NCBI GenBank assembly: GCA_963695835.1
Contig: CAVOHR010000001.1
Span: 186,001 to 250,000, forward strand
Direction: 5' to 3'
Length of the DNA: 64,000 nucleotides
From: VRUE01 sp963695835
GTDB lineage: Bacteria; Actinomycetota; Thermoleophilia; Solirubrobacterales; 70-9
The position numbers and the translations under genes are program-made. The stretch's first letter is position 1, and every line of letters starts with the position of its first letter. Positions 34,690 to 51,888 of this stretch are shown piece by piece. A model generated the notes under the pieces. The model was not told the DNA's origin, did no database searches, and saw nothing but the letters and a program-made list of their open reading frames with translations.

Positions 34690-34728
34690 TCGCCGCGGAA
34701 GCGGCGAGGGCGGGCGAATGCCCGCCCT
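34690..34728 (-). terminator. Double hairpin after tuf
   Basis: The first hairpin met after the tuf stop has stem AGGGCGGGC/GCCCGCCCT with a GAAT/ATTC loop. Directly after it comes a second stem, TCGCCGC/GCGGCGA. No T-run follows. It probably limits readthrough into the S10 operon. Confidence 0.65.
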
Positions 34729-34740
34729 TGATGCTGGGCG

Positions 34741-35925
34741 CTACTCGATGATCTCCGAGACGACGCCCGAGCCGACGGTCCGGCCACCCTCGCGGATGGC
34801 GAAACGCAGGCCCTGGTCCATCGCGATCGGCTGGATCAACTCGATCGTCATCGTGACGTTGTCGCCCGGCATCACCATCTCGGTCCCCTCGGGGAGGTTG
34901 GCGATCCCGGTCACGTCGGTCGTACGGAAGTAGAACTGAGGCCGGTAGCCGGAGAAGAACGGCGTGTGACGGCCGCCCTCCTCCTTCTTCAGGCAGTAGA
35001 CCTCGGCTTTGAACTTGGTGTGCGGGGTGATCGAGCCCGGCTTGCAGAGCACCTGGCCGCGCTCGATGTCCTCGCGCTTGGTGCCTCGCAGCAGGGCGCC
35101 GATGTTGTCGCCGGCCTGGCCCTGGTCGAGGATCTTGCGGAACATCTCGACCCCGGTGACCACGGTTTTCGTCGTGTCCTTGATGCCGACGATCTCGACC
35201 TCGTCGCCGGTGTTGACGATCCCCTGCTCGACGCGACCGGTCGCGACGGTGCCGCGGCCGGTGATCGAGAAGATGTCCTCGATCGGCATCAGGAAGGGCT
35301 TGTCGAGCTCGCGGACCGGCTCCGGGATGTAGGAGTCGAGCGCTTCGGCCAGCTCAAAGATCGCCTTCTGGGCGTCCTCGTCGCCCTCCAGTGCCTTCAG
35401 CGCCGAGCCTTTGACGATCGGCGTCTCGTCGCCCGGGAAGTCGTACTCGTTGAGCAGGTCCTTGACCTCCTCCTCGACCAGCTCGACCAGCTCCTCGTCG
35501 TCGACCTGGTCGATCTTGTTGAGGAAGACGACCACGTGCGGGACGTTGACCTGGCGGGCGAGCAGGATGTGCTCGCGGGTCTGCGGCATCACGCCGTCGG
35601 CCGCGGAGACGACCAGGATCGCGCCGTCCATCTGGGCGGCGCCGGTGATCATGTTCTTCACGTAGTCGGCGTGGCCCGGGCAGTCGACGTGGGCGTAGTG
35701 GCGGTTCTCCGTCTCGTACTCGACGTGGGAGGTCGCGATCGTGATCCCGCGCTCCTTCTCCTCCGGGGCGTTGTCGATCTCCTCGAAGCTCTTCGCCTCG
35801 GTCTCGCCTTTGCCGGAGAGCGTCGTGGTGATCGCAGCCGTCAGCGTCGTCTTGCCGTGGTCGATGTGACCGATCGTGCCGACGTTCACGTGCGGCTTGT
35901 CGCGCTCGAACTTCTCCTTTGACAT
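34741..35925 (-). CDS. tuf: Elongation factor Tu
   Basis: A 394-residue GTPase that delivers aminoacyl-tRNA. The P-loop is GHIDHGKTT, then DCPGHADY with the catalytic His, and NKID for guanine. Domain 2 and 3 motifs (RGQVLCKPGS, PGDNVTM) follow. The ATG has GGAGAGAG just upstream. It sits 121 bases after fusA with a small hairpin between, so it may have its own promoter. Confidence 0.98.
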   Translation of the reverse strand: MSKEKFERDKPHVNVGTIGHIDHGKTTLTAAITTTLSGKGETEAKSFEEIDNAPEEKERGITIATSHVEYETENRHYAHVDCPGHADYVKNMITGAAQMDGAILVVSAADGVMPQTREHILLARQVNVPHVVVFLNKIDQVDDEELVELVEEEVKDLLNEYDFPGDETPIVKGSALKALEGDEDAQKAIFELAEALDSYIPEPVRELDKPFLMPIEDIFSITGRGTVATGRVEQGIVNTGDEVEIVGIKDTTKTVVTGVEMFRKILDQGQAGDNIGALLRGTKREDIERGQVLCKPGSITPHTKFKAEVYCLKKEEGGRHTPFFSGYRPQFYFRTTDVTGIANLPEGTEMVMPGDNVTMTIELIQPIAMDQGLRFAIREGGRTVGSGVVSEIIE

Positions 35926-36046
35926 CTCTCTCCGTTCTACCTTTCGAAGTCGGGTTCTGTCTGGCTTGGGTGATTGAGTGTGCTGCCGGCTGCCGGGCAG
36001 CAGGTATTTCGCTGCCTGCGGGCGAACCTGGGAAATATAGCCGGAA

Positions 36047-38158
<2,112 letters not shown>

Positions 38159-38164
38159 GGTCTT

Positions 38165-39214
38165 ATGGTGGGGGTTGTGTCGAAGCGGGAACGAGCGAAC
38201 TCGAGGAAATCGGAGCCTGCCGGCGGGAGCCGCCGACCTCGGCGCATGAAAAAGGCCCTGGCGGGCCCGGCGAAGCGAACTGCGAAAAAGAAGCCTGAGC
38301 GACCGGCGATGATAGCAGCGACGCGGCGGCGCCTACGAGCCGTTGCGGGCAGGGCCTCGAAACGGGTCGCGGCAGCGAGCCGGCGGGTCGATCGCGTCGC
38401 AAACCGGGCGCTGGCGCGAGCCTGGCCGCGGGTCGCCCGGCTGGGGCGTGGCGCCAGGCGCCTCGGGACCGGCTTCGCGCGCCGGCTGCGGCCGCCGGGG
38501 GCTCTGCTCTTCCACCTCCTTGCGGTGCTCGAACGGCGGCTGCTGCGGGCCCGCGACCTGGCGCTGCGCGCGGCGACGCGGGCCGGCGCCGTGCTGGCGC
38601 CCGAGCGGGCGATCTGCCTGACCATCCTCGCCGCCGCAGCCTGCCTGATCGCATCGCAGTTCATCGACTACCGCGCGGTCGCGATCGGCGGACAGGGCTA
38701 TGCCGGCCTGCCCGGGGCGAGCGCGCCGACCGTCGCCGCCGAGACCGCCGGGCAGGCGCACGCCTACCTGCTGGTGCCGCTCGCGGCGATCGCTGCGGTG
38801 CTGGCGCTGATCGTGCTGCGCAACGGGCGGCGGCGCGGGCTCGGCCGGGTCGTCTTCGCCCTCGGGCTGCTCGGCCTGGCGGTCGTCCTGCTGGTCGACC
38901 TGCCCGCCGGGCTCGACGCCGGCGCCCAGGCCTCGCGCTTCTCCGGCGCCGGCGCCGTCCTGCTCGACGGCTTCTACGCCGAGGTCGCCTCGGCGGCCGG
39001 CCTGATGATCGGCGGCCTGCTGCTCGTTGCCGCCCCCAAAGCGGCGGCCCGCTACGATGCCCGCCCGTGCCGAATACGAATCAACTTATTCGCAAGGGCC
39101 GCAAGCGGCCCAAGAAGAAGACGACGACGCCGGGCCTCAAGTCGGGGCAGGGCCGCAAGAAGGGGGTCGCGGCGCCGCAGCGGCGCGGTGTCTGCACCCG
39201 CGTCGCCACGGTGA
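38165..39214 (+). CDS. Basic multi-pass membrane protein of unknown function
   Basis: A frame of up to 349 residues. Residues 1-140 are very Arg/Ala/Lys-rich. Four hydrophobic segments follow: TILAAAACLIASQF, LLVPLAAIAAVLALIV, FALGLLGLAVVLLV, and AGLMIGGLLLVAAP. After the last one the frame runs for 49 codons over rpsL in another phase, ending in an Arg-rich tail. The true start may be a later methionine (for example MKKALAGPAK). I do not recognise a family. Its position suggests cotranscription with rpsL-rpsG. Confidence 0.5.
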   Translation: MVGVVSKRERANSRKSEPAGGSRRPRRMKKALAGPAKRTAKKKPERPAMIAATRRRLRAVAGRASKRVAAASRRVDRVANRALARAWPRVARLGRGARRLGTGFARRLRPPGALLFHLLAVLERRLLRARDLALRAATRAGAVLAPERAICLTILAAAACLIASQFIDYRAVAIGGQGYAGLPGASAPTVAAETAGQAHAYLLVPLAAIAAVLALIVLRNGRRRGLGRVVFALGLLGLAVVLLVDLPAGLDAGAQASRFSGAGAVLLDGFYAEVASAAGLMIGGLLLVAAPKAAARYDARPCRIRINLFARAASGPRRRRRRRASSRGRAARRGSRRRSGAVSAPASPR

Positions 39215-39462
39215 CGCCGAAGAAGCCGAACTCGGCCCTGCGCAAGATCGCCCGCGTGCGCCTGACCAACGGGATGGAGGTCACCACCTACATCCCGGGC
39301 GAGGGCCACAACCTGCAGGAGCACTCGGTCGTCCTCGTCAGGGGCGGTCGCGTCAAGGACCTGCCGGGGGTCCGCTACAAGGTCGTCCGCGGCGCCCTCG
39401 ACGCCGCCGGGGTCTCCGACCGCAAGCAGGCCCGCTCACGCTACGGCGTCAAGGCTTCGTGA
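39067..39462 (+). CDS. rpsL: Small ribosomal subunit protein uS12
   Basis: A 131-residue decoding-site protein. PKKPNSALRKIARVRL and RGGRVKDLPGVRYK keep both lysines whose change gives streptomycin resistance, so the sequence is wild type there. It starts at GTG in CCCGTGCCGAAT. It overlaps the tail of the upstream membrane-protein frame. The orientation is opposite to rpoC and fusA. Confidence 0.98.
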   Translation: MPNTNQLIRKGRKRPKKKTTTPGLKSGQGRKKGVAAPQRRGVCTRVATVTPKKPNSALRKIARVRLTNGMEVTTYIPGEGHNLQEHSVVLVRGGRVKDLPGVRYKVVRGALDAAGVSDRKQARSRYGVKAS

Positions 39463-39467
39463 GCTAG

Positions 39468-39938
39468 ATGCCGCGCCGCTCCGCCGCACAGCTACGGCCG
39501 GTCGAGCCCGACGCGCGCTTCCGCAACCGCCTCGTCCAGCAGGTGATCAACAAGACGATGCAGGACGGCAAGAAGTCGCTCGCCGAGCGGATCGTCTACG
39601 ACGCCCTGGCGATCGTCGGCGAGCGCTCCAAGGAGGACGCGGTGGAGACGCTCGAGGCGGCGATCAAGCAGCTGACTCCGGTGCTCGAGGTCCGCTCGCG
39701 CCGGGTCGGCGGCGCCACCTACCAGGTGCCGGTCGAGGTTCCCGCGCGGCGCGCCCGCACGCTCGCCGTACGCTGGCTCGTCGACTTCTCCCGCAACCGC
39801 CGCGAGTACTCGATGTCGGAGCGTCTCGCCCGCGAAATCCTCGATGCGACCCAGCAGCAGGGTGGCGCCTGGAAGCGCAAGGACGACATCTACCGGATGG
39901 CCCAGGCGAACAAAGCGTTTGCGCATTACCGGTGGTGA
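39468..39938 (+). CDS. rpsG: Small ribosomal subunit protein uS7
   Basis: A 156-residue 30S head nucleator, MPRRSAAQLRPVEPDARF onward, with GGATYQVPVEVPARRARTLA. It follows rpsL by five bases as in other genomes. The usual next gene, fusA, is not downstream; repeats and a HAD-like gene are. Confidence 0.98.
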   Translation: MPRRSAAQLRPVEPDARFRNRLVQQVINKTMQDGKKSLAERIVYDALAIVGERSKEDAVETLEAAIKQLTPVLEVRSRRVGGATYQVPVEVPARRARTLAVRWLVDFSRNRREYSMSERLAREILDATQQQGGAWKRKDDIYRMAQANKAFAHYRW

Positions 39939-39950
39939 CGCCGTGAGGAC

Positions 39951-40040
39951 GCGCCTGGCGGCGTCCTCGGTCGCTCGGATCGGGTCAGAGAGGCAACGAG
40001 AACGCGGCTGGCGGCGTCCTCGGTCCGGCGGTTCGGGTCA
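39951..40040. repeat. Direct repeat after rpsG
   Basis: CTGGCGGCGTCCTCGGTC occurs at 39955-39972 and 40008-40025, embedded in two imperfect 37-39-base copies that both end in TCGGGTCA. The period is 53 bases. Confidence 0.6.
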
Positions 40041-40109
40041 CGCACAATAAGTGCGCTCCCCTCACCGTCCTCCCTGCGTCCTTGCCAGCCACGCCCTCGT
40101 TGCCTCTCT
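39987..40109. repeat. 26-bp inverted repeat after rpsG
   Basis: The arms 39987-40012 and 40084-40109 match at 23 of 26 positions (AGAGAGGCAACGAG versus CTCGTTGCCTCTCT at the outer ends). It could be a terminator for rpsL-rpsG or the footprint of a rearrangement. Confidence 0.6.
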
Positions 40110-40121
40110 AGGGTCTGAAAA

Positions 40122-40610
40122 ATGAGTCGGCCGATTCTTGCCGTTGACGTCGACGGCGTTATCTCCCTGTTCGGATTTGATGACCCGCCGGATCGATCGC
40201 AGGCGCGGTTCGAGCTGATCGACGGGATGGTGCATTGCATCTCGGTGGTGGCCGGCGATCGGCTGCGGCGGCTCGGGGAGCACTACGAGCTGGTCTGGGC
40301 GACCGGGTGGGAGGACAAAGCCAACGACTACCTGCCGAACATCCTCGGCCTGCCGGAGCTTCCCTACCTGACCTTCGACGGGGCCGCGCGGTTCGGCTCG
40401 GCGCACTGGAAGCTCGGGCCGCTCGACGCTTACGGCCTGGGACGCCCGCTCGCCTGGATCGACGACAGCTTCGACGAGAGCTGCTACGAGTGGGCCCGCG
40501 GACGCGAGCAGCCGACCCTGCTCGTCCCGACCGAGTCCCACCTCGGGCTCGAGGAGGTCCAGGTGGAAGCGCTGACAGCGTGGGCGGGCGGCCTCTCATC
40601 TGACATCTAG
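40122..40610 (+). CDS. HAD-like hydrolase domain protein
   Basis: A 162-residue protein with the HAD motif I LAVDVDGVISLFGF near the N-terminus, a motif II-like LVWATGWED, and an acidic motif AWIDDSFDE near the C-terminus. This pattern fits the HAD domain described in Swiss Army Knife RNA-repair proteins, but here it stands alone. It may hydrolyse a phosphate ester; the substrate is unknown. Confidence 0.75.
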   Translation: MSRPILAVDVDGVISLFGFDDPPDRSQARFELIDGMVHCISVVAGDRLRRLGEHYELVWATGWEDKANDYLPNILGLPELPYLTFDGAARFGSAHWKLGPLDAYGLGRPLAWIDDSFDESCYEWARGREQPTLLVPTESHLGLEEVQVEALTAWAGGLSSDI

Positions 40611-40631
40611 AGCATTATCTGACATAATGCT
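40600..40631 (+). promoter_or_regulatory. Promoter and operator of the second vapBC pair
   Basis: CTGACA at 40600-40605 and CATAAT at 40623-40628 are spaced by 17 bases. A perfect inverted repeat AGCATTAT-N5-ATAATGCT (40611-40631) covers the -10 box. The antitoxin ATG is nine bases after the -10 box. Repression by the VapBC complex and a leaderless or nearly leaderless mRNA are likely. Confidence 0.7.
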
Positions 40632-40637
40632 TTATCG

Positions 40638-40955
40638 ATGGCCTTAAGACCGAAGCAAGCAGAAGCGTTCCAAGCCTCCGAGAATGTCGGAACGGCGGAG
40701 GCGAAGCGACGATTCTCAGAGCTTGTCAGCCGTGTGGGCGAAGGGGAGCGCTTTCTGGTCTCACGACGGGGCCGGCCGGCCGTTGCTCTCGTGCCCCCGG
40801 AAGCAGGTGCTCTCGAACGTCCTGGTCCTCCTCCCACCGGGCTCGCGGCGATCGCCGGCGCGCTCGCCGAGTGGGACGAGCTGGACGACGCTGTCAGGGA
40901 GATCTACGCGGCCAGAGGGGACAGCGTGGATCGCCCGGCGCCCGATCTGGGTTAA
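40638..40955 (+). CDS. vapB: Phd/YefM-type antitoxin
   Basis: A 105-residue antitoxin. VGTAEAKRRFSELVSRVGEG and FLVSRRGRPAVALVP are the Phd/YefM fold, followed by a longer Pro/Ala and acidic tail for toxin binding. The palindrome at the promoter suggests autorepression. It lies in the rearranged interval between rpsG and rpoC. Confidence 0.88.
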   Translation: MALRPKQAEAFQASENVGTAEAKRRFSELVSRVGEGERFLVSRRGRPAVALVPPEAGALERPGPPPTGLAAIAGALAEWDELDDAVREIYAARGDSVDRPAPDLG

Positions 40956-40958
40956 CCC

Positions 40959-41366
40959 GTGTACTGCTTCGACACCGATGTCCTCAGCGCCACGATTCGG
41001 CGCAATCCGTTCCTACCGCTGATCCGCCGCCTTGCTCAGATTCCTCCAAGCGAGCAATTCACGACCGCGATAACGATGGGGGAGTTGATCTATGGCGCCG
41101 CGCGGCGCGACAGCTCGGGGCTGACGCAACGGGTGCGCGAGCTGGTCGATGGCGCGCTCACCGTCCTCCCCTTCGACGAATCCGCCGCGGAGGTCTACGG
41201 ATCGTTGCGGGCCCGGCTGGAGTCGAAAGGGCAACGACTCGACGAGCCCGACATGCGAATCGCCTCGATCGCCCTCGCCCGCGACCTGACACTCGTCACC
41301 GGCAACGTCCGCCACTTCGGCCGAGTCCCCGAGCTGACAGTCGAGAACTGGCTGGAAGCGACATAG
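40959..41366 (+). CDS. vapC: PIN-domain toxin VapC
   Basis: A 135-residue PIN ribonuclease. CFDTDVLSA, TMGELIYGA, LDEPDMRIASIAL and LVTGNVRHF carry the full set of acidic residues and the terminal TGN motif typical of active VapC. It starts at GTG three bases after the antitoxin stop. Confidence 0.92.
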   Translation: MYCFDTDVLSATIRRNPFLPLIRRLAQIPPSEQFTTAITMGELIYGAARRDSSGLTQRVRELVDGALTVLPFDESAAEVYGSLRARLESKGQRLDEPDMRIASIALARDLTLVTGNVRHFGRVPELTVENWLEAT

Positions 41367-41389
41367 CCTGGCGTTTAGACTGGACCGTC

Positions 41390-41704
41390 GTGGAGGGGTT
41401 CTGGCCAGTCTTCTTCCTGCTCGTAGTGCTGAAGATCCCGGTCTTCGGCGCCCTCTGGCTGGTCTGGTGGGCAAGCAAGGCGCCCGAGGACGGCGCCGCC
41501 GAGGACTCCAGCGGCGGCTTCGAACGCCGGCGACCCCTGCCGACCCGCCCCCGCGGCCCCCGGCACAGCCCCGCCGGCACCGGCGCCTTGGCAAGACGAA
41601 GGAGAACTCCAGCCCCTTCGACGTCAACGCCGCTGGCAGCCGAAGCGGGAGCGTTGGTAGCTGCGAGGAGGGACACCCACGCCCCTCCCCCCGCTATCGA
41701 GTAA
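41390..41704 (+). CDS. Small single-span membrane protein
   Basis: About 104 residues from a GTG start. FWPVFFLLVVLKIPVFGALW is one membrane helix, followed by WWASKAPEDG and an Arg/Pro-rich tail. No ribosome site is clear, and the 3' end overlaps the convergent monooxygenase gene by eleven bases. It is a plausible but unproven gene. Confidence 0.4.
   Translation: MEGFWPVFFLLVVLKIPVFGALWLVWWASKAPEDGAAEDSSGGFERRRPLPTRPRGPRHSPAGTGALARRRRTPAPSTSTPLAAEAGALVAARRDTHAPPPAIE
41672..41696. repeat. Possible degenerate copy of the G-rich repeat
   Basis: Read on the minus strand, GCGGGGGGAGGGGCGTGGG followed by TGTCCC directly follows the monooxygenase stop. It resembles the GGGGGAGGGGGTGTCCC core near 12.95 kb but lacks the downstream blocks, so chance is possible. 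Confidence 0.3.
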
Positions 41705-43010
41705 CCGCCGCCCGCCTCCGCTCCCGCCTGATCTCCCGCAGATAGGGATGGAAGTCGACCTCGATCGTATGCCGCTTGGAAGCAACGAACCGCTTTCCCA
41801 TCCGCTTCCGGTAGTCGACGATCTCATCCCGCATCTCGCCCGCCGAGGGCAGGCTCGCTTTGCCGTCGAGCAGGTCGGCGATCCATTCCGCCTGCGCCTC
41901 GGCGATCGGCATGATCGGCCCGAGCGGCTGGATGAAGCCGACGAAGTAGAGCCCGGGACGGTCGGGGGCGACGACCCGCCGGTAGAGCGGCATGCGGTTG
42001 TCGTGCACCGGGAAGACCCTCTCGCCGAGGAAGGGGAAGGCGATCTCGTAGCCGGTGCAGTAGACGACCAGGTCGACCTCCTCCTCGCTGCCGTCGGCGA
42101 AGCGGACCGTGTTGCCGCCGGCGAAGCGGTCGATGTTGGGCTTGACCGCGATGTCGCCGTGGCCGAGCCGCGACAGCAGCTCCGAGGAGACGGTCGGGTG
42201 CGCCTCGAGCAGCCGGTGGTCGGGCTCCGGCAGGCCGTAGTCGGTCATCTCGCCGACCGCCACCTTCAGCCTCCGCCCGATGAAGAAGCGCTGCACCGCC
42301 AGCGGCAGCCTGCTGGCGACCGGCGGCGCCGCTTCGTCGATCGGCTTGCCGTTCAGGTACTTGGGCAGGACGTAGGCGCCCCGCCGCATCGCCAGGAAGG
42401 TCTTCTCGGCGATCCGCGAGGACTCGACCGCGATGTCGACCGCCGAGTTGCCGATCCCCAGCACCAGCACCCGCTTGCCGGTCAGCAGGTCGGGCTCTCT
42501 GTAGAAATGGGCGTGAATCTGCTCGCCGGCGAAGTCCTCGGAGCCGGGAAACGGCGGTTCGGGCCAGCGCGGCTTCCAGTGGTGGCCGTTGCAGACCAGG
42601 ACCGCGCGGTAGCGCTCGCCGCGCCGCTTCCCATCGGCGCCCTCGACCGTCACCTCCCACTCGCCGTCGACCGGCTCCGCCGCGACGACCTCGGCGTTGA
42701 ACGTGATCCGCTCGGCCAGCCCGAAGCGCTCGACGTAGGCGTCGAAGTAGGCGGCGACGTGCTCGTGACTCGGGTAGTCCGGATACTCGTCCGGCATCGG
42801 GAACGCCTTGAACGACATCAGCTTGCGCGAGCTGTTGATGTGCAGCGACCGGTAGGCCGACGACATCCCGTTGTCGTTCCCGTAGCGCCAGTTCCCCCCC
42901 ACCTGCGACCCCTTCTCGAAGCAGTCGAAGGGAATCCCCCGCGCCTGCAGCACCTGCGCAGCCGTCAGCCCCGAACTTCCCGCCCCAACGATGCAAACCT
43001 TCTCAGCCAT
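41694..43010 (-). CDS. Flavin-containing monooxygenase
   Basis: A 438-residue FAD/NADPH monooxygenase. GAGSSG near residue 10 binds FAD. The FMO signature FAGEQIHAHFY and the NADPH loop GIGNSAVD follow, and YCTGY is near the C-terminal third. It oxygenates soft nucleophiles or carries out Baeyer-Villiger-like reactions; the substrate is unknown. It lies just downstream of rpoC on the same strand, separated by a GC-rich hairpin, so it is probably a separate unit. Confidence 0.9.
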   Translation of the reverse strand: MAEKVCIVGAGSSGLTAAQVLQARGIPFDCFEKGSQVGGNWRYGNDNGMSSAYRSLHINSSRKLMSFKAFPMPDEYPDYPSHEHVAAYFDAYVERFGLAERITFNAEVVAAEPVDGEWEVTVEGADGKRRGERYRAVLVCNGHHWKPRWPEPPFPGSEDFAGEQIHAHFYREPDLLTGKRVLVLGIGNSAVDIAVESSRIAEKTFLAMRRGAYVLPKYLNGKPIDEAAPPVASRLPLAVQRFFIGRRLKVAVGEMTDYGLPEPDHRLLEAHPTVSSELLSRLGHGDIAVKPNIDRFAGGNTVRFADGSEEEVDLVVYCTGYEIAFPFLGERVFPVHDNRMPLYRRVVAPDRPGLYFVGFIQPLGPIMPIAEAQAEWIADLLDGKASLPSAGEMRDEIVDYRKRMGKRFVASKRHTIEVDFHPYLREIRRERRRAAVTR

Positions 43011-43028
43011 AGCAACGGATCGTAGTTA

Positions 43029-43061
43029 GGGGAGGGGGCGGGGGTGCCCCGCCCCCTCCCC
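43029..43061 (-). terminator. 15-bp GC hairpin after rpoC
   Basis: The arms 43029-43043 and 43047-43061 are perfect complements made of G and C runs, with a GTG loop. It begins 13 bases after the rpoC stop. There is no T-run, as often in actinobacterial terminators. Confidence 0.7.
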
Positions 43062-43074
43062 CCGCTAAGCCGAA

Positions 43075-50702
<7,628 letters not shown>

Positions 50703-50857
50703 GTCGGCGACTCCTCAGACGGTCAGAGGGACGTGGATACAGCGCAGATACGAGCAGGGGAACCCAACAAGCGCGCGACCGCGAAAAATAACATACGGCC
50801 GGCCTCGGCCGCCGAATCCGCTCCCTGCCTGCGATTCGTTCGCGGTCGTTGCGACTT
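50703..50857. other. rplL-rpoB spacer
   Basis: A 155-base gap in an otherwise tight operon. In other bacteria this interval holds an attenuator or processing site. I see no clear hairpin, only an AT-richer patch (AAAAATAACATACGG) near 50785. Confidence 0.4.
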
Positions 50858-51253
50858 CTATTTCAACTCGACCGTGGCCCCAGCCTCCTCCAATTCGCCC
50901 TTGATCTTCTCGGCCTCGTCGCGGTCGACGGCCTCTTTGATCGCTTTCGGGGCCTCGTCGACGATCGCCTTGGCCTCTTTCAGGCCGAGCCCGGTGGCGG
51001 CGCGGACGACCTTGATCACGGGGACCTTCTGGCCGCCGACCTCGGTCAGCACGACATCGACCGTCGAGGCCTCTTCCTCGCCGCCGGCGCCGTCGCCGTC
51101 AGGGGCGCCGGCCGCCGCCGGGGCGGCAGCCGCGACTGCGGTCGCGGAAACGCCGAACTCCTCCTCGAGCGCTTTGATCCGCTCGGAGAGTTCCAGCACC
51201 GAGATGCCTTTCAGCTCCTCGATCCAGTCCTCGGTTGAGACTTTGGTTGCCAT
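50858..51253 (-). CDS. rplL: Large ribosomal subunit stalk protein bL12
   Basis: A 131-residue stalk protein that recruits translation GTPases. It has an N-terminal dimerisation helix, an Ala/Gly hinge (about 42-60) and the C-terminal domain with VIKVVRAATGLGLKEAKAIV. It directly abuts rplJ, whose stop is next to its ATG. Confidence 0.98.
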   Translation of the reverse strand: MATKVSTEDWIEELKGISVLELSERIKALEEEFGVSATAVAAAAPAAAGAPDGDGAGGEEEASTVDVVLTEVGGQKVPVIKVVRAATGLGLKEAKAIVDEAPKAIKEAVDRDEAEKIKGELEEAGATVELK

Positions 51254-51775
51254 CTACTCCTTCTCCTTTTGTTCTTGAAGCTGCTGAAGCTGGTTGGCGA
51301 GCCCGGAGACCATCGAGCCGAGGCCGCGGACGAGGCCGGTGAGCGGGCTGGCGACGATGCCGGCGAGCTGGCCGTTGAGCACGTCGCGGCCGGGCAGGCG
51401 GGCGATCGACTTGAACTGGTCCTCGTCGAGGCTGGTCCCGTCCATGAAGCCGCCCTTGAAGACGAGGACGTCGTGCTCCTTGCTGAAGGTCGAGAGCGCC
51501 TTCGCCGCCTGGGCGGTGTCGCCGCGGACGAAGGTCAGCGCGGTCGGGCCCTCGAGCAGCTCGGCGAGGCGCTCCTCCCCGACCTGGTCGGCGGCCCGTT
51601 TGGTGAGGCGGTTCTTGACCACGCGGAAGCTGGCATCGGCCTCGCGCAGCTTGCCGCGCAGCTCGGCGGCCTGGGTGACGCTGATGCCGCGGTAGTCGAC
51701 CGCGAAGATCGCCCCGGCGCCCTCGATCTGGGCGGCGATCTGCTCGATGGCTTGTGCCTTCTCTTCGCGGTTCAT
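51254..51775 (-). CDS. rplJ: Large ribosomal subunit protein uL10
   Basis: A 173-residue stalk base protein that binds bL12 dimers. MNREEKAQAIEQIAAQIEGA and IFAVDYRGISVTQAAELR are typical. A structured leader precedes it, where the L10-L12 complex represses translation in other bacteria. Confidence 0.97.
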   Translation of the reverse strand: MNREEKAQAIEQIAAQIEGAGAIFAVDYRGISVTQAAELRGKLREADASFRVVKNRLTKRAADQVGEERLAELLEGPTALTFVRGDTAQAAKALSTFSKEHDVLVFKGGFMDGTSLDEDQFKSIARLPGRDVLNGQLAGIVASPLTGLVRGLGSMVSGLANQLQQLQEQKEKE

Positions 51776-51888
51776 AGTTCACCTGCACCGGGCTTCCACT
51801 GCCGACGGGCCTGAGGGTCGCCTGTAGGACGACTTACCGGCCCACCGGCGGCTGCCGGTGGTCTTCGGGTCGCGTGCGGCGGGGGAGT
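51776..51888 (-). ncRNA. Ribosomal protein L10 leader
   Basis: The 113 bases between rplA and rplJ on the minus strand form hairpins, including CCACCGGC-AGCC-GCCGGTGG at 51838-51857 and a GTCGTCCTACAGGCGAC element. Position and layout match the known L10 leader family, which binds L10(L12)4 to control rplJL. A covariance-model search would settle it. Confidence 0.7.
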
